Source: Stromatinia cepivora (lineage: Eukaryota; Ascomycota; Leotiomycetes; Helotiales; Sclerotiniaceae). Taken from it: 64,000 nt of DNA. How positions within the stretch are numbered: position 1 is the first letter of the stretch; the number at the start of each line of letters is the position of its first letter. Where the stretch lies: positions 1,736,001 to 1,800,000 of the forward strand of contig RCTD01000008.1 of the NCBI GenBank assembly GCA_014898415.1. The letters are read 5' to 3'. Below, piece after piece: positions 24,245 through 38,869 of the stretch. Made by a program: the position numbers and the translations under genes. The notes below the pieces were generated by a model. That model made no database searches. It worked only from the letters and a program-made list of their open reading frames with translations, and was not told the DNA's origin.

Positions 24245-24480
24245 GTCTTTTTTTTATGATTATTAAGGAGTATAATATTGAGATTTATATTATAATGGTA
24301 ATAGGGTTGGTTTTAGGTAATATGATGGTATTTTACATAGAAGAGAAAATGATGTAGAAGTATTTTTGATTATATAAAGAATAATGAATATTTGAAGTAT
24401 TTATCTTAGTTGCAAAAAATAATGAATTTGTAATAGAATTTCTTTTTTTGAAATTTTGTTTGTTTTTAAATAATTAATTA
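24245..24480 (+). repeat. LTR-like repeat L, copy 2
   Basis: The GATTATATAAAGAATAATGA block at 24368 onward matches 35118 onward (one G/A difference). Upstream, GATGGTATTTTACATAGAAG aligns with the 35.07-kb copy. It is directly followed by repeat Y, as is the diverged copy near 45.5-45.7 kb. It is the least mutated L copy and retains GGTAATAGGGTTGG. Confidence 0.6.
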
Positions 24481-27400
24481 TATTTAATTAATATTTTTAA
24501 CATTTTTTATATAATCTTTCAAGATTTCTAACTCCTTTTGTAATTTTTTTTTTAATATTATATTATATATTATTTCTTTTTTTAAAACGATTTTCAAACT
24601 TATTTGGTTATATTTGATTAAATAAATTGTATTGTTTTGTATTTTGTAGATTGTTATAATATTATTAATAATATCGATATTTCGGGTTCCAAATAGATTA
24701 GTATTTATGATAATGGGTTAGATTTTTTTTAGATATAATTAATAATATTTTATCAGAATCTTTTTTGTTTAATTTTATTGTTAATTATTAAATGGATATA
24801 TAGTGTTTTTATTTGATTAAATAATAGTATTTATTTTTATTATGATTATTTAGAATATTTTAGAAGATTTATTTTTGTATTGAATTAATTTTTTTATTTT
24901 CTTTTTAGAATATTTTATTATAAATTATAATTATTTTGGGTTTATTGATTATTGTTTGTTTCAAAAAGATGATTTATATATATATTAAGATTAAAAATGA
25001 ATAATAAAAGATAAAAAAGATTTGTATATTTTTGAATAATTGAATTAACTATATATATAGATATATTTGTATAGTTTTATATAGATTAATTTATTTATTA
25101 TTGAATTTTTTTGTTTTATAAATTGTTTTTTTATCTTTTATATTAATATAGATTTTTTGTTTTATAATATATTAAAATAAATTAAATTATCAATAATTTA
25201 TTTAATAACCATATATAATTGTTTTAAGGTTTGTTTTATTTGATTCGTTATTTTATTTTTTAAAAGAATTCATATTTCTAAATTATTCTTATATTTGAAG
25301 AATAAGATTTGTTTGGTTTTATATTTATATAAATATTGAAATTATAATTTGTAAAGAATAAAAAACAATTAATAATTCTTGAAATTATATTAGCAAATAT
25401 GAATTCAATTAATAAAAATTATTTTATTTAATCATTTTGATAAAAGTTTATGAAAATTTGAAGATATTGCTTTAAGATTGAATTGATTTGTTTTATTTGT
25501 TTATTAATTTATAAATAAAAAATTAATAAATATTTTAAAATGATCTTTAATTTTTTAATGAATTGTGTTTAGAATTTTAAAACGAATTATATATTTCGAT
25601 GGGAGATAGTATTATTTAAAAGATTATAAGGTATATATATGCGATGAATAAGTGTGTTAATTAGTTTTTTTTTATAATTAAGGATTATATTCTTATAAAA
25701 TGTTTTATTTTTGTAAATTTATATTTAATTATTAATATATACTTATAAATGGAATCAAAGTATTTGTAATTTAATGATAATATAATATAATCGATTAAGA
25801 TATTAGATTAGATTTGAAAAACAGTTAATACAGATTTTAGGAATTTTGAAAAAATAGATTTTGAATTTATTGTTTAAAAAGATTGAAAGTTTTTTTCGAT
25901 AATAAATATTTTTATTATGAATATAATAATTTTATATAATGATTTGTAAAAGTTCTCTAAAAAAATTTTAATTATTTGATAATAAATAGATTTTTGAATA
26001 TAAAAATTAATTATTTTATTATATTGGATTTTGTAAAGATAATATTGATGATGTTATTGATCAATTTCTTTTCGAATGATATAATTAAATTTATAAAGAT
26101 TAATGATATTTGATTGATTAGTTTTTTATATCATTTTTTATTGAATTTATTGAATAATAAAATTATTTGTTTTTTATTTTTTCAACATTTTTTTATTTAG
26201 ATTGAATATATCAAGGTAATTTTTATAATATCGATTTAGAATATTTAAATAAATTGTTTTGGTTTTTGATTGATAAATAATATAGAAATTATATTGAAAT
26301 AAAAATTCTGATTATAATATTTATTATTATAAAATATTTTGAGTTTTTATAATTTATAAATAGATATTTCGAATTTTTGTTATAATTTTTATAATTCTAA
26401 TTATTATTATTTTAATGATTTAATAATAATGAATGATTTTCTAATATAGATTTTGTAATTTTATTTAATTGTAGAATATTATTATTATTATTATATTAAA
26501 ATAAGACTTTTTGTGGAAATTTAATCAAAAACATTGATTTCTAAAATTGTTTTTTGGATGTAATCGAAACAGATTAGTATTGATATATTTATAAAAACAA
26601 ATTTCAATTTTTTGAAAATATTTATATATATTTTGTTCTATTATTAAATTATATCTTTTTATGAAAGATGATTTAAAAATCAATAAATTTTCGAAAAGTT
26701 TTTTTAAAATCTATAATAGAAATTTATAAAATCTAAAAATTATTATAAATCTTCAATAAATAATAATTATTTTCAAAATTAATTATAATAATTTTGTTTT
26801 GATTTATTTTGATCTTCTTTTTTTGATTATAATAATTCATTTTAAATATTTTATTGAAATTATTTCGAATTTATATTCAATAATATTGATTTATAAATCA
26901 ATATTATATAATTTTTGGATCATATTATAAATATATTTTCGATATTCTTTTTTATTTGAAAAGTATATAAAGATATTATGAAAATAAATTATATATTATT
27001 TATTTAATTTAATATATTTTAAAGTTCAAAAGATATAATAAAGGATTCGAATGACTTAAATTGAATAATGAAAATAGTTCTTTATTTATTATTCTTTATG
27101 ATATAAAATTTATTAAAAATAATAATAATATTTAATATTGTATAAACTTTAGTATTGTAAAAGGTATCTAAAAACTTTCGAATAATTGATAAAAAATATC
27201 GATTTTTAATAATAATATTATTTAATTTATAATAATTTTAATAAATAGAAATTTCTTTATTGGATTTAATTTATAAAAATTTTAATAAATAGAAATTTCT
27301 TTATTGGATTTAGTAATGAAAAATAAAAAGATAATATTCTATAATTTTGATTTTTGAATAAAGTTATTTAATAAATTATTATCAATTTAATTCATATAAT

Positions 27401-27560
27401 ATTTTTAATTTAAAAAATGATAAAAAACCATTTTTGAAATATAAAGATGCTTTTTAAGATATTAATTTTATTTTGTAGTTTTATATTTGATATAAAAAAA
27501 TAGATCATTTGTTTTGAAATTATAATTTTTTTTGGATTTTATTGTTATTGAAAAAAAAAA
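24480..27560 (+). repeat. Repeat Y, copy 1
   Basis: About 3 kb colinear with 45640-50660 once the pogo insertion is removed. Landmarks are TTTTAAAACGATTTTC (24581), the TTATAATATATT end of a shared block near 25165, and CGATTTTTAATAATAATATT (27200). The + strand is strongly G-rich and C-poor between 24.2 and 27.0 kb, whereas the second copy is not. One + frame near 25590-25720 reads YISMGDSII...YIYAMNKCVN, but I do not recognise it. It holds the uninterrupted version of the site where pogo inserted in the other copy (about 24575). Confidence 0.7.
27225..27312 (+). repeat. 44-bp tandem duplication
   Basis: Two adjacent 44-bp units (27225-27268 and 27269-27312) differ at one position. Each contains TAGAAATTTCTTTATTGGAT. 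Such identity inside decayed DNA means the duplication is younger than most of the mutations. Confidence 0.9.
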
Positions 27561-28700
27561 GGTGAAAGAATTTTTCGATATTTATTTTTGTTATCTTATA
27601 AAAATATTCTAAATAATAATAATAAATAATAAAATTGTGAAAATTGTGAAAATTCGATAAAACTTTTGTTTATATATTTAATAATATTGTTTCTGAAGAA
27701 TTAAAATTATTATTGATTTGTTTAAATATTTTTGTTAAATAACTTTTGTTAAATAATTTTATATATTTGATTTAATTATTTATTGAAAAATCGTTATTTT
27801 TTAAAATAATAAAGAATATATAAAGAAGATTTATTTTATTTATATAAATATTTGAAATTCATATTTTTATGGTCAAATTTTCAATAATATTATATATAAT
27901 CCTTATAAAAAAAATTTGATAATTAATAATCTATAAAAGTATTATTTAAATAAATTCAATTTTGAAAAAGCTTTGATTTTATAATCGAAATTTTATTTCT
28001 GATAATTTGTAAATAGTTTTATATTATATTTGAATTATTTAATTTATTATATATTATAATAAATATTTTCAAAGATAATATCAAATCTTTTAATTATAAA
28101 TTCAAAATTTAAATCGATATTATATATACTTTTGAAAATATTGAAATCTATTAATTTTTTCGTCATTTTGTTATTTTTAATATTTGAATATTTTAATAGT
28201 TATTGTATTCGAATATTATAAATTTGTGTAATATTTTAAATAATATAAAATATCCATTAAGGAAATTCAAAAACAATTTTTTTTAAAATATTAAATAATT
28301 GATATATTATTTCAATAAAATCAAATCCTTTACAAATTAATATTTATTGATATTCCAATTATATAATATAAATCTTTTGAGATCTTTATAATTTCATTAT
28401 CGAAAATATAGAATCATCAAATTAATTTTTATAATAATTTATTTTCTATTTTAATAAATAATATAGTTATAATTGATATATTTATTTTTCTTTATATATT
28501 ATTTCCATTTATTTAAAAAAAAAGAATTTATTGAAGAATAGAATTGTCTATTAATCTCTAAAAATAGATATTATAATTTTTTTATCAAATTTATTAATTA
28601 AATTTATTTTCTATTTATAAATAAAATAAAGGATTCTTTCTAAATATTGATTCCAGGATATTAAAAAAAATATATAAATCTTTGTATCTTGATTTTGGAT
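27560..28700. other. AT-rich stretch, nothing recognised
   Basis: No gene or confident repeat match. A small repeat of GTGAAAATT lies at about 27637-27655. Confidence 0.4.
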
Positions 28701-31600
28701 ATTTATTAATTTCTAATATTATAAATTTTGATTATTATTAAAAAAAAGATATATTTGATCGAAGGATATTTAATATTTATCATTTGGATTTTGAAAATAA
28801 ATTGTAATTTAGCTTTTTCGAAGATAATATTATCAAAAAGAATATTTTTATTTTTGAAAAGAATAATTAGAAGAATAATTCTTTAAATAAATAAAATATT
28901 TTCTATAACAATAATTAAAATCCTATTGATAAATTTAATATTTTTTTTTCTTTTGGTATTAATTATTAAAACATAATTCCAATAATTAAATTTAGATATT
29001 TTAATTTGTTCTATATATTATATTTTTATGTTATAAATTCGAAAGAGAATAATGTAAATAATAATTGTTTTTTATAATACAAAAATGTATAAATTATTAG
29101 TAACTTTGATAAAAAAAAAAATTGAAAATTAAATAATAATTGTAAATATTATATATTGAATATTTGATCAATCCTTAATATATTCTAAATAATTGAATAA
29201 TAATTTTATTCATTCTTGATAATATATTGGAAATATTAATAATTAATTTTTTTATTTTCTTTGTAAAAATTATATTGAATTATTTAAAGATTATATTATT
29301 TTATTAATCAATTAATGAATTATTATTCAAATCATTTTCAATATTAAAATGATTCAATATTGAAATATATAAAGTTTTTATTTTTTCTATTATATTATTT
29401 ATTATTAGATTATAAATAATAAAAACGATTTGAAATTAGATTCCAATTTATATTAATGAATAATTTTATAGAAATCTTTATTATTTTTGATTTTATTGAT
29501 AATATATTTTCAATATTTATATTCCATATTATATATAATATTATAAAAGATTTTAATAATAAAAGGATTGATTAATGTCGATTTCTTAGATTTTGATATG
29601 GTTTGTGTAGATCTTTTTATAATTAACATTTTATTATAAAATTAAATATTCTTTATTATAATTGGATCTGTTTATTATACGAATAATAGATTTCAAAATA
29701 ATTATAAAATTCTATATAAATATTTTTATTATATTAATATTGGAAATGATTCCGGGATTATTATATAGATTTACAATTTTAATATTAATAAAATTCGAAA
29801 ATCGTTTTCGATGGGATTTTCTAATAATATTATTTTAAAGAAATTTGATCTTTTTTAAGAATTAATATAATCTGTATTATATAATTCGAATTAATATATA
29901 GATTCTTTTTCATAAATATAAAAATAAAAAGGATATTAAAAAAATAAGATTAAGGATATAGTTTATTCTATATATAAATTTATTGGATTTATCAATATAA
30001 TTTTTATTATTTATAAAAGATTATATTATAAGATTATTCTTTTGATAAATTATAATAATTTCGGATTCGAATATATTATATTATATATTGAAATTTTTGA
30101 TAATAAGATATTATTAAATAAATATAAAATATATTATATAATTTATAATTTTATTGATTATTAATGATTTATATATATTTAGAAGAATAATATTGTTGAT
30201 ATTGATTTAAAAGATATTTTTATCATGAATAGATTATTATTATTAAATATAAAGATCTGTTTTTTTATAAATATAGATCATAATTTGGAGATAAAAGATT
30301 TCTTTATTTTTAAGATTAAAGAGATTCCAAAAATCAATTAATATATAGTAATCAAATTCTAGATACCTTTAGGTTTTATTATTGATATTTATTTATTTAA
30401 AGTTTCTGAATATAAATAATATCGATTAAATCTATATAGAATATTTTAAAGAATATAATATAAACAGAAATAGTTTTATTAATATTGATTTAATCAATTT
30501 GGATATTTTATTAGTAAATTATATTATTATAATTGTGGTTGTAGATTTTTTTATAATATTTTATTATTAAATAAGACTTTTACAATAATCGATTATAAAT
30601 TTATTTTTATAGATATTTTTTATCAAGATTTTATTAAGGATTTTGTTAAATATAATTCTTTTTTTTGAAAAAAAGAATTTATAATTCATATAGGATCCTT
30701 TTTTCTATAAAGAATATAAGAAAGGATTTTGTTAGATTTGATAATATAAATGATTCCTGATTTAATAATTATAATAGTTATAATTAATCTAGTTTTTTTA
30801 TATCGAATTATTATTTTGTACTTGAATTGAAATCGAAATAATGATACCAATAATTTTTCCTAAATGAAATATTTTAAAGGAAATATTTTTATATTTATAA
30901 ATAATATTAAATTTTTTATAAATTGATTTGATATATTTATTATCTTTTTTTTCAAAAAATAATGAAATAATTTGCATAATTTGTAGAGAAGGATTTGTAA
31001 TAAATAATATAATAAGAATTATTAATATAATTAATTTTGGATATTATAACGGATATATCAAATGAATCAATCTAATATATTTAAAGGAATTATAAAAATC
31101 CTGATAATCAGAATCATAATGAATAATAATTTTTTTTTTGTTGATAATCTTTGCTTTATTTTTAAAATTGAAGAATTGGAATAAATAAATTAATTTAAAG
31201 AATGAAATAACTTAGATGATTTTTTTTATTATTAGATAAGTTTTATATTTCGAAGATTTATAATTATTAGATTTAAAATCAATCTATATTATAGTTTTTT
31301 CGAAAATAAAGGTATCAATATTTATAAATTCTATAAAGATATTTGTGATAATATAATTGAATTATATTTTGGATTTATTGAAAAAGATAATTATCAATAT
31401 GTATTATTATAAAAAGAAAAACCTAAAATAATTTATAAGAGTTTATAATATATATTTTGTGAATAATTTATAATTAATAATCTTATAATCAAAGATACTA
31501 TTATTATTTATCAAGATTTTAAATAAAACTTTATTAGATATATTATTATAAATTTTATATAAATTAAATGATTTTAAAATACAAAATATATTTAGATTTA
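28700..31600 (+). repeat. Repeat X, inverted copy
   Basis: This matches the reverse complement of 36.2-38.8 kb. For instance, TACGAATAATAGATTTCAAA near 29677 matches the complement of about 37040-37060, with one difference. Stop-broken + strand frames read YYTNNRFQNNYKILYKYF (about 29673-29730) and, further on, INNIDxIYIEYFKEYNINRN with one stop (x) near 30415-30475. The same protein is read from the - strand of the other copies. The family was not recognised. Confidence 0.65.
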
Positions 31601-33150
31601 ATATAAACTTAATTATATCAATAAAACTTTTTTTTTTATATATTAATAATAATTATTATAAAAAAAATTAAAATTAAATTGAAATATAAACAAAATCTTT
31701 TATTTTAATATAAAACAAAATAATAAAAAGGAATAAATATTTTTATAATAAATCGAATATATATTTATATTTATTTGAATTATTGAAATATAATATAACA
31801 AAAATATCGATGATTTATATTAAATATAATATTATATTGTTTTTTAATATTATAATCAATCTTTATTATATAATTCTAAAAAAACAAATATCATAAAAGA
31901 AATATTTTATTAAATATATTATTATTTAATATAATATAAAAAAAAGAAAAATTATTTCCATTCTCTTTATATTTCTTTATAATATATATAATATTTATTG
32001 ATAATTTTAATTTTTAAAGTTTTATAAATATATTATTTATAAATCTAAAAAAATAATTTAAAATAAATTCTTTATTATTTAATATTATATTTATTTATAA
32101 GAATAATGAATTGAAATAATATAAAAAATATAAAAATTATTATTATAATTGTTTTAATTAAAAATATAAAGATATTATCAATTTGAAAATATTATATAGA
32201 TTGAATAATTATATTATAATAATAGTCATAATAATAATAGTAATAATAATAATATTGATTTTGTAATAATAATAAAGATTTATTTTTTGATATTAATTAT
32301 AATTAATATTAATTAATAAATTTTTATATAAATATATAATTTTAATTTAGTATTATTTGAATTTATAATAATATTTTTTTGATTATATATTTTTGTTTAA
32401 TAATGATTTATCTTTGATATTAAGGTTTTGTTAATTAATAAATCAAACTCAGAATTTTTTTATTAATTTGTAATTTTTATTTCTTTATAAAAAATGATTT
32501 GTGATATTTATAATATTATTTTTTGGAAGTTTTTTAAAATGATTTTCAAAAATTTAATATTTATTTTATTATTTTCGATTTTGTTTTTATAAATAATAAT
32601 TGATATTCAAAAAATCTTTTTATAATATAATATTATTATAAATAAAGGATTTAATTAAAAATAAAATATTAAGAATTTTATTATTAAATGATTTTATAGA
32701 TATATTATTTTTGAATAAATTTTTGATATATATTGAAAAGGGAATTGTAAAGGTTTATATTGAATTAAGAATATTATAAGGATAATAATAAATAATATAA
32801 TATTAAGAATTGAAAGAATGAATTATATTTGTTTAATTTTTATGTAAATTGTAATATTATAATTATAATAATTGAAAGATAATTAATATATTTTTAGAAA
32901 ATTTTATAATAAAAAATAATTAGATTTTTTTATATCATTTTATTATGATATTTATTATAAAATATTCAATAATGATGTTTTTAATATATTTATTTATAAA
33001 ATGAAATTTATAATAATATAGTAAAAGTAGAATAAAGATATTATATTATATAATAATGAAATAATTGATAAATAATTTTTTGGAATATTTGTCATCATTT
33101 AGATTAATTATATTAAAAAAAATATATATAAAAATAAAATAATTTGAATA
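31600..33150. other. AT-rich stretch, nothing recognised
   Basis: Very few C or G residues. An ATA/ATAGTA-type microsatellite-like patch lies around 32214-32276. No coding signal. Confidence 0.4.
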
Positions 33151-34020
33151 AATAAAAATTTGTTATTTATAAAATTGAATTATAAAAGATTTTTATTATT
33201 TGTTATATATTATATTAATTTTATATTTTTTAATAGTTTTTATAAATGATTTATTATAAAAATTAAATTTGTTCTTAGCATTTATAAATTAAAATAAATA
33301 AAAATAATATTATATTATTAGAAAATATATTAGAAATATTTTTTGATAATATTAAAGATTTTTTTGGGATAAAATTATAGAATATATTAAAATATTATTA
33401 TTGATAATTATTTTGATATTCTTTTTATTGATAATTTTTTTGATTAATTAAATATTAAAGTATTATTAAAATAATATTGAATTTGGAATCGAATTTAATA
33501 ATTATTTTATTAATAGTTAATGTAGTAGATTGGATTATTGAAATAATATTCTTGATTTTGATATTGTATTTAATAGTTATTATATTGAGGATTATTGTTG
33601 TAAAAAAAATTTATTTATTTATTTGTATTTTGTAGTATATTAGTTTGTTTTTTTATTTTGTATTTTCAAATGAAATGATTTTGTTGTTTATAAAAATGAT
33701 AAAAATTTTGAAAATGTTTTTGTTTTTTTTGTATTTGTTTTTAAGTTTTAATTATATTGAAATTTATAAGATTGTTTTGAATATAATATAAATAGTATTG
33801 GATATTGATTATAAATTGAAATTGATCTTGAAGAATTTATATTATAATAGTTTTGATTTTATATTTAAAAATCATTCTTTTATTTTTTTAATATTAATAA
33901 AATTATAAAGATTCGAATTATTTATTACTAATATTTTGAATTTATTCATAATTTTTTGTTTTATTATTAGAATTAATTTTTAAAAAGTTTTGTTATTAAA
34001 AATATTTAAATATTCTAATT
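33150..34020 (+). repeat. Repeat Z, copy 2
   Basis: This aligns with 20400-21300 in the same orientation. The segment 33490-33800 is almost devoid of C on the + strand while G is common, an extreme strand skew that the first copy does not share. Confidence 0.65.
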
Positions 34021-34985
34021 ATATATAAAATGAAGAAAATAGGGTTTTTTTTATATATATATTTTAAATTTTTTTTATCAAGTTTGTTTATTGTTTTTTT
34101 TTTGTTTGATATTGATCGATATATAAAGATTATTGAATTTCTTCAGAAAAATATTTATTATGATAAATCCGGAGATATTCTTCTATATTAATTTTTTTAT
34201 ATTCTTTTATTTTATAATAAACATTATAATAATATTCTTTTAATAAGTTTAATCTTCAATTTTAATATTTATTTTATTATACAAAAGTATTTGTTTTTTT
34301 ATTTTTGAATAAACTCAGGGTTTTTATATATTATTAATATTGATAAAAAAAACAAAATTGAATTAATAACCATATTAAATAATTGTTTTTGATATTTTGA
34401 GTTTTAAATAAATAATTATATATTAATTATATTATTTACTTATGAATCTTTTTGTAGATCATAAATATCTTTATAGTATATCTTTATTTAAATAAAAATG
34501 GTTTTTGTAAAATTGAATAAATATTCTATATATATTTTTGTGTTAGGATTTTGATTATTGATAAGTATTTGAAAGATAAAGGTTGGATTAGTAAGTTTTG
34601 TATTCATTATAATAGAAAGTTTTTATATAAATTATTATTAATAAATAAAGACTTTTTGAATATAAGTTCAAATGATATTTCTTGTTTTTGATTATAATAA
34701 AATCATTAATTGGTTAATCTTTAATATAGTTTATGATTTTTTAAAATAATTTTAAAAAATCAAGTATAGTTTCTAAATTCATAATTTTTGTTATATAGGA
34801 TTATTATATTAACAAAATCGAAATCTAATATTAAATCTGAATTTGATTTATTTTGGATTCAATGTATGTTTAAATTTGAATTAGATTTGAATTCAAATTT
34901 GATTTAGATTGAATGAATTAATATAGTATTGTGTTAATATATTATTAATTAACATTCTTGAGTTTTTTCTAGTATTATTTTTTTG
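34020..34985. other. AT-rich stretch between repeat Z and LTR-like copy 3
   Basis: No gene. A patch at about 34825-34915 repeats ATTTGAAT/TTGATTTA words. Nothing else seen. Confidence 0.4.
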
Positions 34986-35230
34986 AAGTAAAATTAAATT
35001 GTTTTTTTACTTTTAATAAAAAAATGTTTTGAAAAATAGAAGAAATTATTATAACAATGATAAGATCTTGAATAATATAATATTTTATATGGAAAGAAAG
35101 AGAATATAAAAACATTTTTGATTATATAAAGAATAATAAATATTTGAAATATTTATATTAGCTAAGAATGGGTAATAAATCTATAATTATTCAATAGATA
35201 TTCAAAATCAAAATTTAAAAGTTTGTAACT
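34985..35230 (+). repeat. LTR-like repeat L, copy 3
   Basis: The best match is the 22.2-kb copy, and it also matches 24.3 kb. It contains GATTATATAAAGAATAATAA at 35118 and GTAATAAATCTATAATTATT just after. It lies about 10.8 kb from copy 2 in the same orientation, so copies 2 and 3 could be the two LTRs of a large, internally rearranged element. Without target duplications this is only a possibility. Confidence 0.6.
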
Positions 35231-35259
35231 TTTTTTTGAATATTTTAAAATCAAAACTT

Positions 35260-36050
35260 CAAATCCTTTATTTTATTTATAAATATAATAATAATATTGA
35301 AAAAATAATAAATAATTTATTTAATAAATAAAGTTATTATTTTTTGGAAAAACTCGAAATGATATATAAATATGTTTTTGATAATGAAATTATAGAAATC
35401 TAAAAAGATTTTTAATATATAACTAGGATACTGATAAATATTTATTTAAAATAGATTTAATTTTATATTAATAATATATTGATAATTTAATAATTTAAAA
35501 AGAATATTTCAAGATTATTCTAATAAACTTTTTATATTATTTAAGATATTAATTATATTAATATAATACTCGAATATAATAACTATCAAAATATTGAAAT
35601 ATAAAAGATAATGAAATAATAAATAAATAAAATAATTTCAATATCTTTAGAAAGATTTATAATAGCAAATTTAATCTTATTTATAAAGATTTTCATTTTA
35701 ATATTTAATAAATCTGATAATTTAGTTATGATATAAAATGAATTATAAATTATTATAAATAAAATTTTAATTACAAAATCAAAATCGGTTTAAAACTTGA
35801 TTCATTATAATAATATTCTTATAAATTATCAATTAACAAATTCTTTTACAAAGTTCATACATATATAATATTATCAGAAATTCAAATATAAAAATATCAA
35901 TCTTAAATATTTATATAAACAAAATAAACAACGAGTTTACACAATATTTTCAAATTGATAGTATCTTTATACTTTTGATTCAAATAATTATAATAGTATC
36001 TTTTGTATCTCCTATAATTTTCTCATCTATTATTCTTATAAATATAATAT
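35260..36050 (+). repeat. Repeat W, copy 1
   Basis: This aligns in direct orientation with about 38870-39740. Shared words include CTTTATTTTATTTATAAATA and ATAATA followed by ACTATCAAAATATTGAAATA (AATTATTGAAATATTTAAAT in the other). The two copies flank the X copy at 36.2-38.8 kb, so W could be a direct terminal repeat of an X-containing element. Confidence 0.55.
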
Positions 36051-36239
36051 TGAAAGATAAAAAATTTATTCCAAATTATTCTTTTTAATAAGATTTTCTT
36101 TTGTATTTTTTATAAAAAAAAGAATTTTATATTAATTATAAACTTTTATTTATAAGAAAATGGAAGTATGTATAATAGAATCTTTCATAAAATCTTTATA
36201 AAGGATATTAATAAAAACAAATTTATAATTAATTATAAT

Positions 36240-38800
36240 GAAATCATTTTTTAATAATAAAATATTATAAGAAATTCTATAATTAAAATTATAAGAATAA
36301 GGTTTATCAATAAGATATCCAAATTGATTGAATTAATATCAGTAAAATATCTTTATTTATATTTTATTTCTTGAAATATTTTATATAAATTTAATCAATA
36401 TCGTTCATATTCAAAAATTCTAAATAAGGATTAATAATATAATCCAAAGCCACCCAGACCCTAATCACCACACATCAATTAATAGTTAGGATTTCTTTGT
36501 TTTTAAGAATAAGAAGTCCTTTTGTTTTTAGATTATAATTTATATATATAAAGAAAGAGATTTTTATATTGAATAATAATAATTCATTTATAATAAAAAT
36601 ATTCTTTAAATCAATATTGATAATTAATAATCGATAAAATTATTGAATATATAATATATTTTATATTCATATAATAATATTTTATGGAAAAAAATTTCAA
36701 TATATAATATAATATATTCAAATTTAGAATTATTATAATTCATCAGAAATTTTTTTTCAAATATAATCTTCTATTAATGATATAAATTCTATTATTAAAT
36801 TTAATAAATCTATATATAAAATAAATCATATTCTCGATCTTATCTTTTCCAATATATTTTTTATTTATATATTGGTTTAAACTATATAATACAAATTACA
36901 ATAATTTCTGATAAAAAACAAATTCTTTTAAAACAATATTATTATAAAGTCTTGAAAGAAATCATAGAATTATAAAATCTTCAATCTCTTTTGAATATTA
37001 TAATAATAAGAATATTTATATAAGATTTGAATATCATTTTGAAATCTATTATTTGTATAATAAATAAATTTAATTATAATAAAGGATATTCAATTTCAAA
37101 ACGAAATAACAACCACAAAAAAAATCCATAAAGATTATATTAAAATTTGATAAATTTAAATTAATCCTTTTGTTATTAGGGTTTTACATAATATTATATA
37201 AAAAACTAAATATAAATATTGAAAATATATTATTAATAGAATCAAAGATAATAAAAATCTTTATAAAATTATTAATTAATATAAATTGAAATCTAATTTC
37301 AAATTATCTTTCTTATTTATAGATAATACAATAATAAATAATATAATAGAAAAAACATATTTTATATATATAAAGATTAAATTATTTCATTATTAATGAT
37401 AATTTAAATAATAATTTATTAATTGATTAATAAAATAATATAATACTTGTATAATTCAATATAATCTTTATAAAAGAAATAAATGAGAATATTATCAATA
37501 TTTTCAATATATCATTAAGGATTAATAAAATTATTGTCTAATTATTCAAAATATATTAAAGATCAATTAAATATTTTATGTATAGTTTTTATAATTGTTA
37601 TTTAATTTTAAATTTCTTCTTTTAAATCTAAAAACTAATTGAAATTGTAATATTCTTTAAAATAAATAAGAAAGATAAATTTTTAATTCGTTTTTGAAAA
37701 TTTCTTATATTTATATTTTATATTTTTAAAAAATCTAAAATATTTCATTGTTTAATAAATCAAATAAATAATATTTATAAATATTATTCTGAATCATTAA
37801 TATAAAGGAACTTTTCTTTAATAAATAATGATAAATTTGATATTTAATTTGATATATAATATTAAAACAAGTATCTTTCGGAATTTTAAAATCATTATAA
37901 TTATTATAAAGATTTAAAAAAGATTTGATATTTTTCTAAAAAAATTTCTATTTGTTCAAATAATTAAACAAAAATAAGCTTTTTTTTATTCAAATTAGTT
38001 GATTTCTTTTTTCTTAATAAATTCATTAAAATATTATTTAGAAAATTTTATTATATCAAATTATTGAATAATCTATGAAATTCTTTAAAAATCTTTATTT
38101 TTATTAATTCTTTATATATTATACTTTATTAAACTTTTTTCTTAAAATATTAAATTGAAATTTAATTTTATCAATGATTTCTATATTTATAATATATAGA
38201 AATTTTTTAATAATAATACCTATATTTTATGTATTAGAATAAAGAATATAATAAATTTAAAAAAACCAAAACAAAATGTATTTCGTTTTTGAAAACCTAA
38301 AAATGATTGATATATCAAAAAAAAAAAGAATAAATCTATTTTATTATACATAATTAATAAAATCCTTATTATTAATCTTATTATAAAATAATTAATAAAG
38401 ATTCAATATATAATCTATTATATTCAAAGTTTCATGAAGATTATTAATAATTCATTTACTTTTATTTTATCCTTTTTTTAATTTATAATATAAAAATATA
38501 ATATATAAAATAAACTATAATATTCAAACTTAATTATTTAGATTTTTTTATAATAATTAATATTAAAATAAATAAATACATTAAATTCATTAATACAACT
38601 TTAATTATTATAATATAAAAGATACTATTTATTTAAAGAATTATCTTTATAATTATCTTTTTCAAAAATTTAGATATCTCTTTTAACAATATTATCTTCA
38701 AAAAAAATCAAATGAAATTTCGTTTTCAAAATCCAAATAATAAATATCAAATATCCCTTAATCGAAAACATTCTCCTTTTAATAATAATCAAGAATTATA
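36240..38800 (-). repeat. Repeat X, copy 2
   Basis: The most complete copy in - orientation. It is colinear with 52440-54438 and, from about 36960, with 22430-24200. A short less AT-rich patch at 36447-36476 (CCAAAGCCACCCAGACCC) sits inside a segment that is otherwise homologous to 52635-52665. On the - strand the translation GKDKIENMIYFIYRFIKF is parallel to the open frame in copy 3. No family assigned. Confidence 0.65.
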
Positions 38801-38869
38801 ATATTGAAAATCGATAAAGATTTATATATCTTTTTTTCAAGGTTCCGAAATTAATATTTAAGATTCTTT

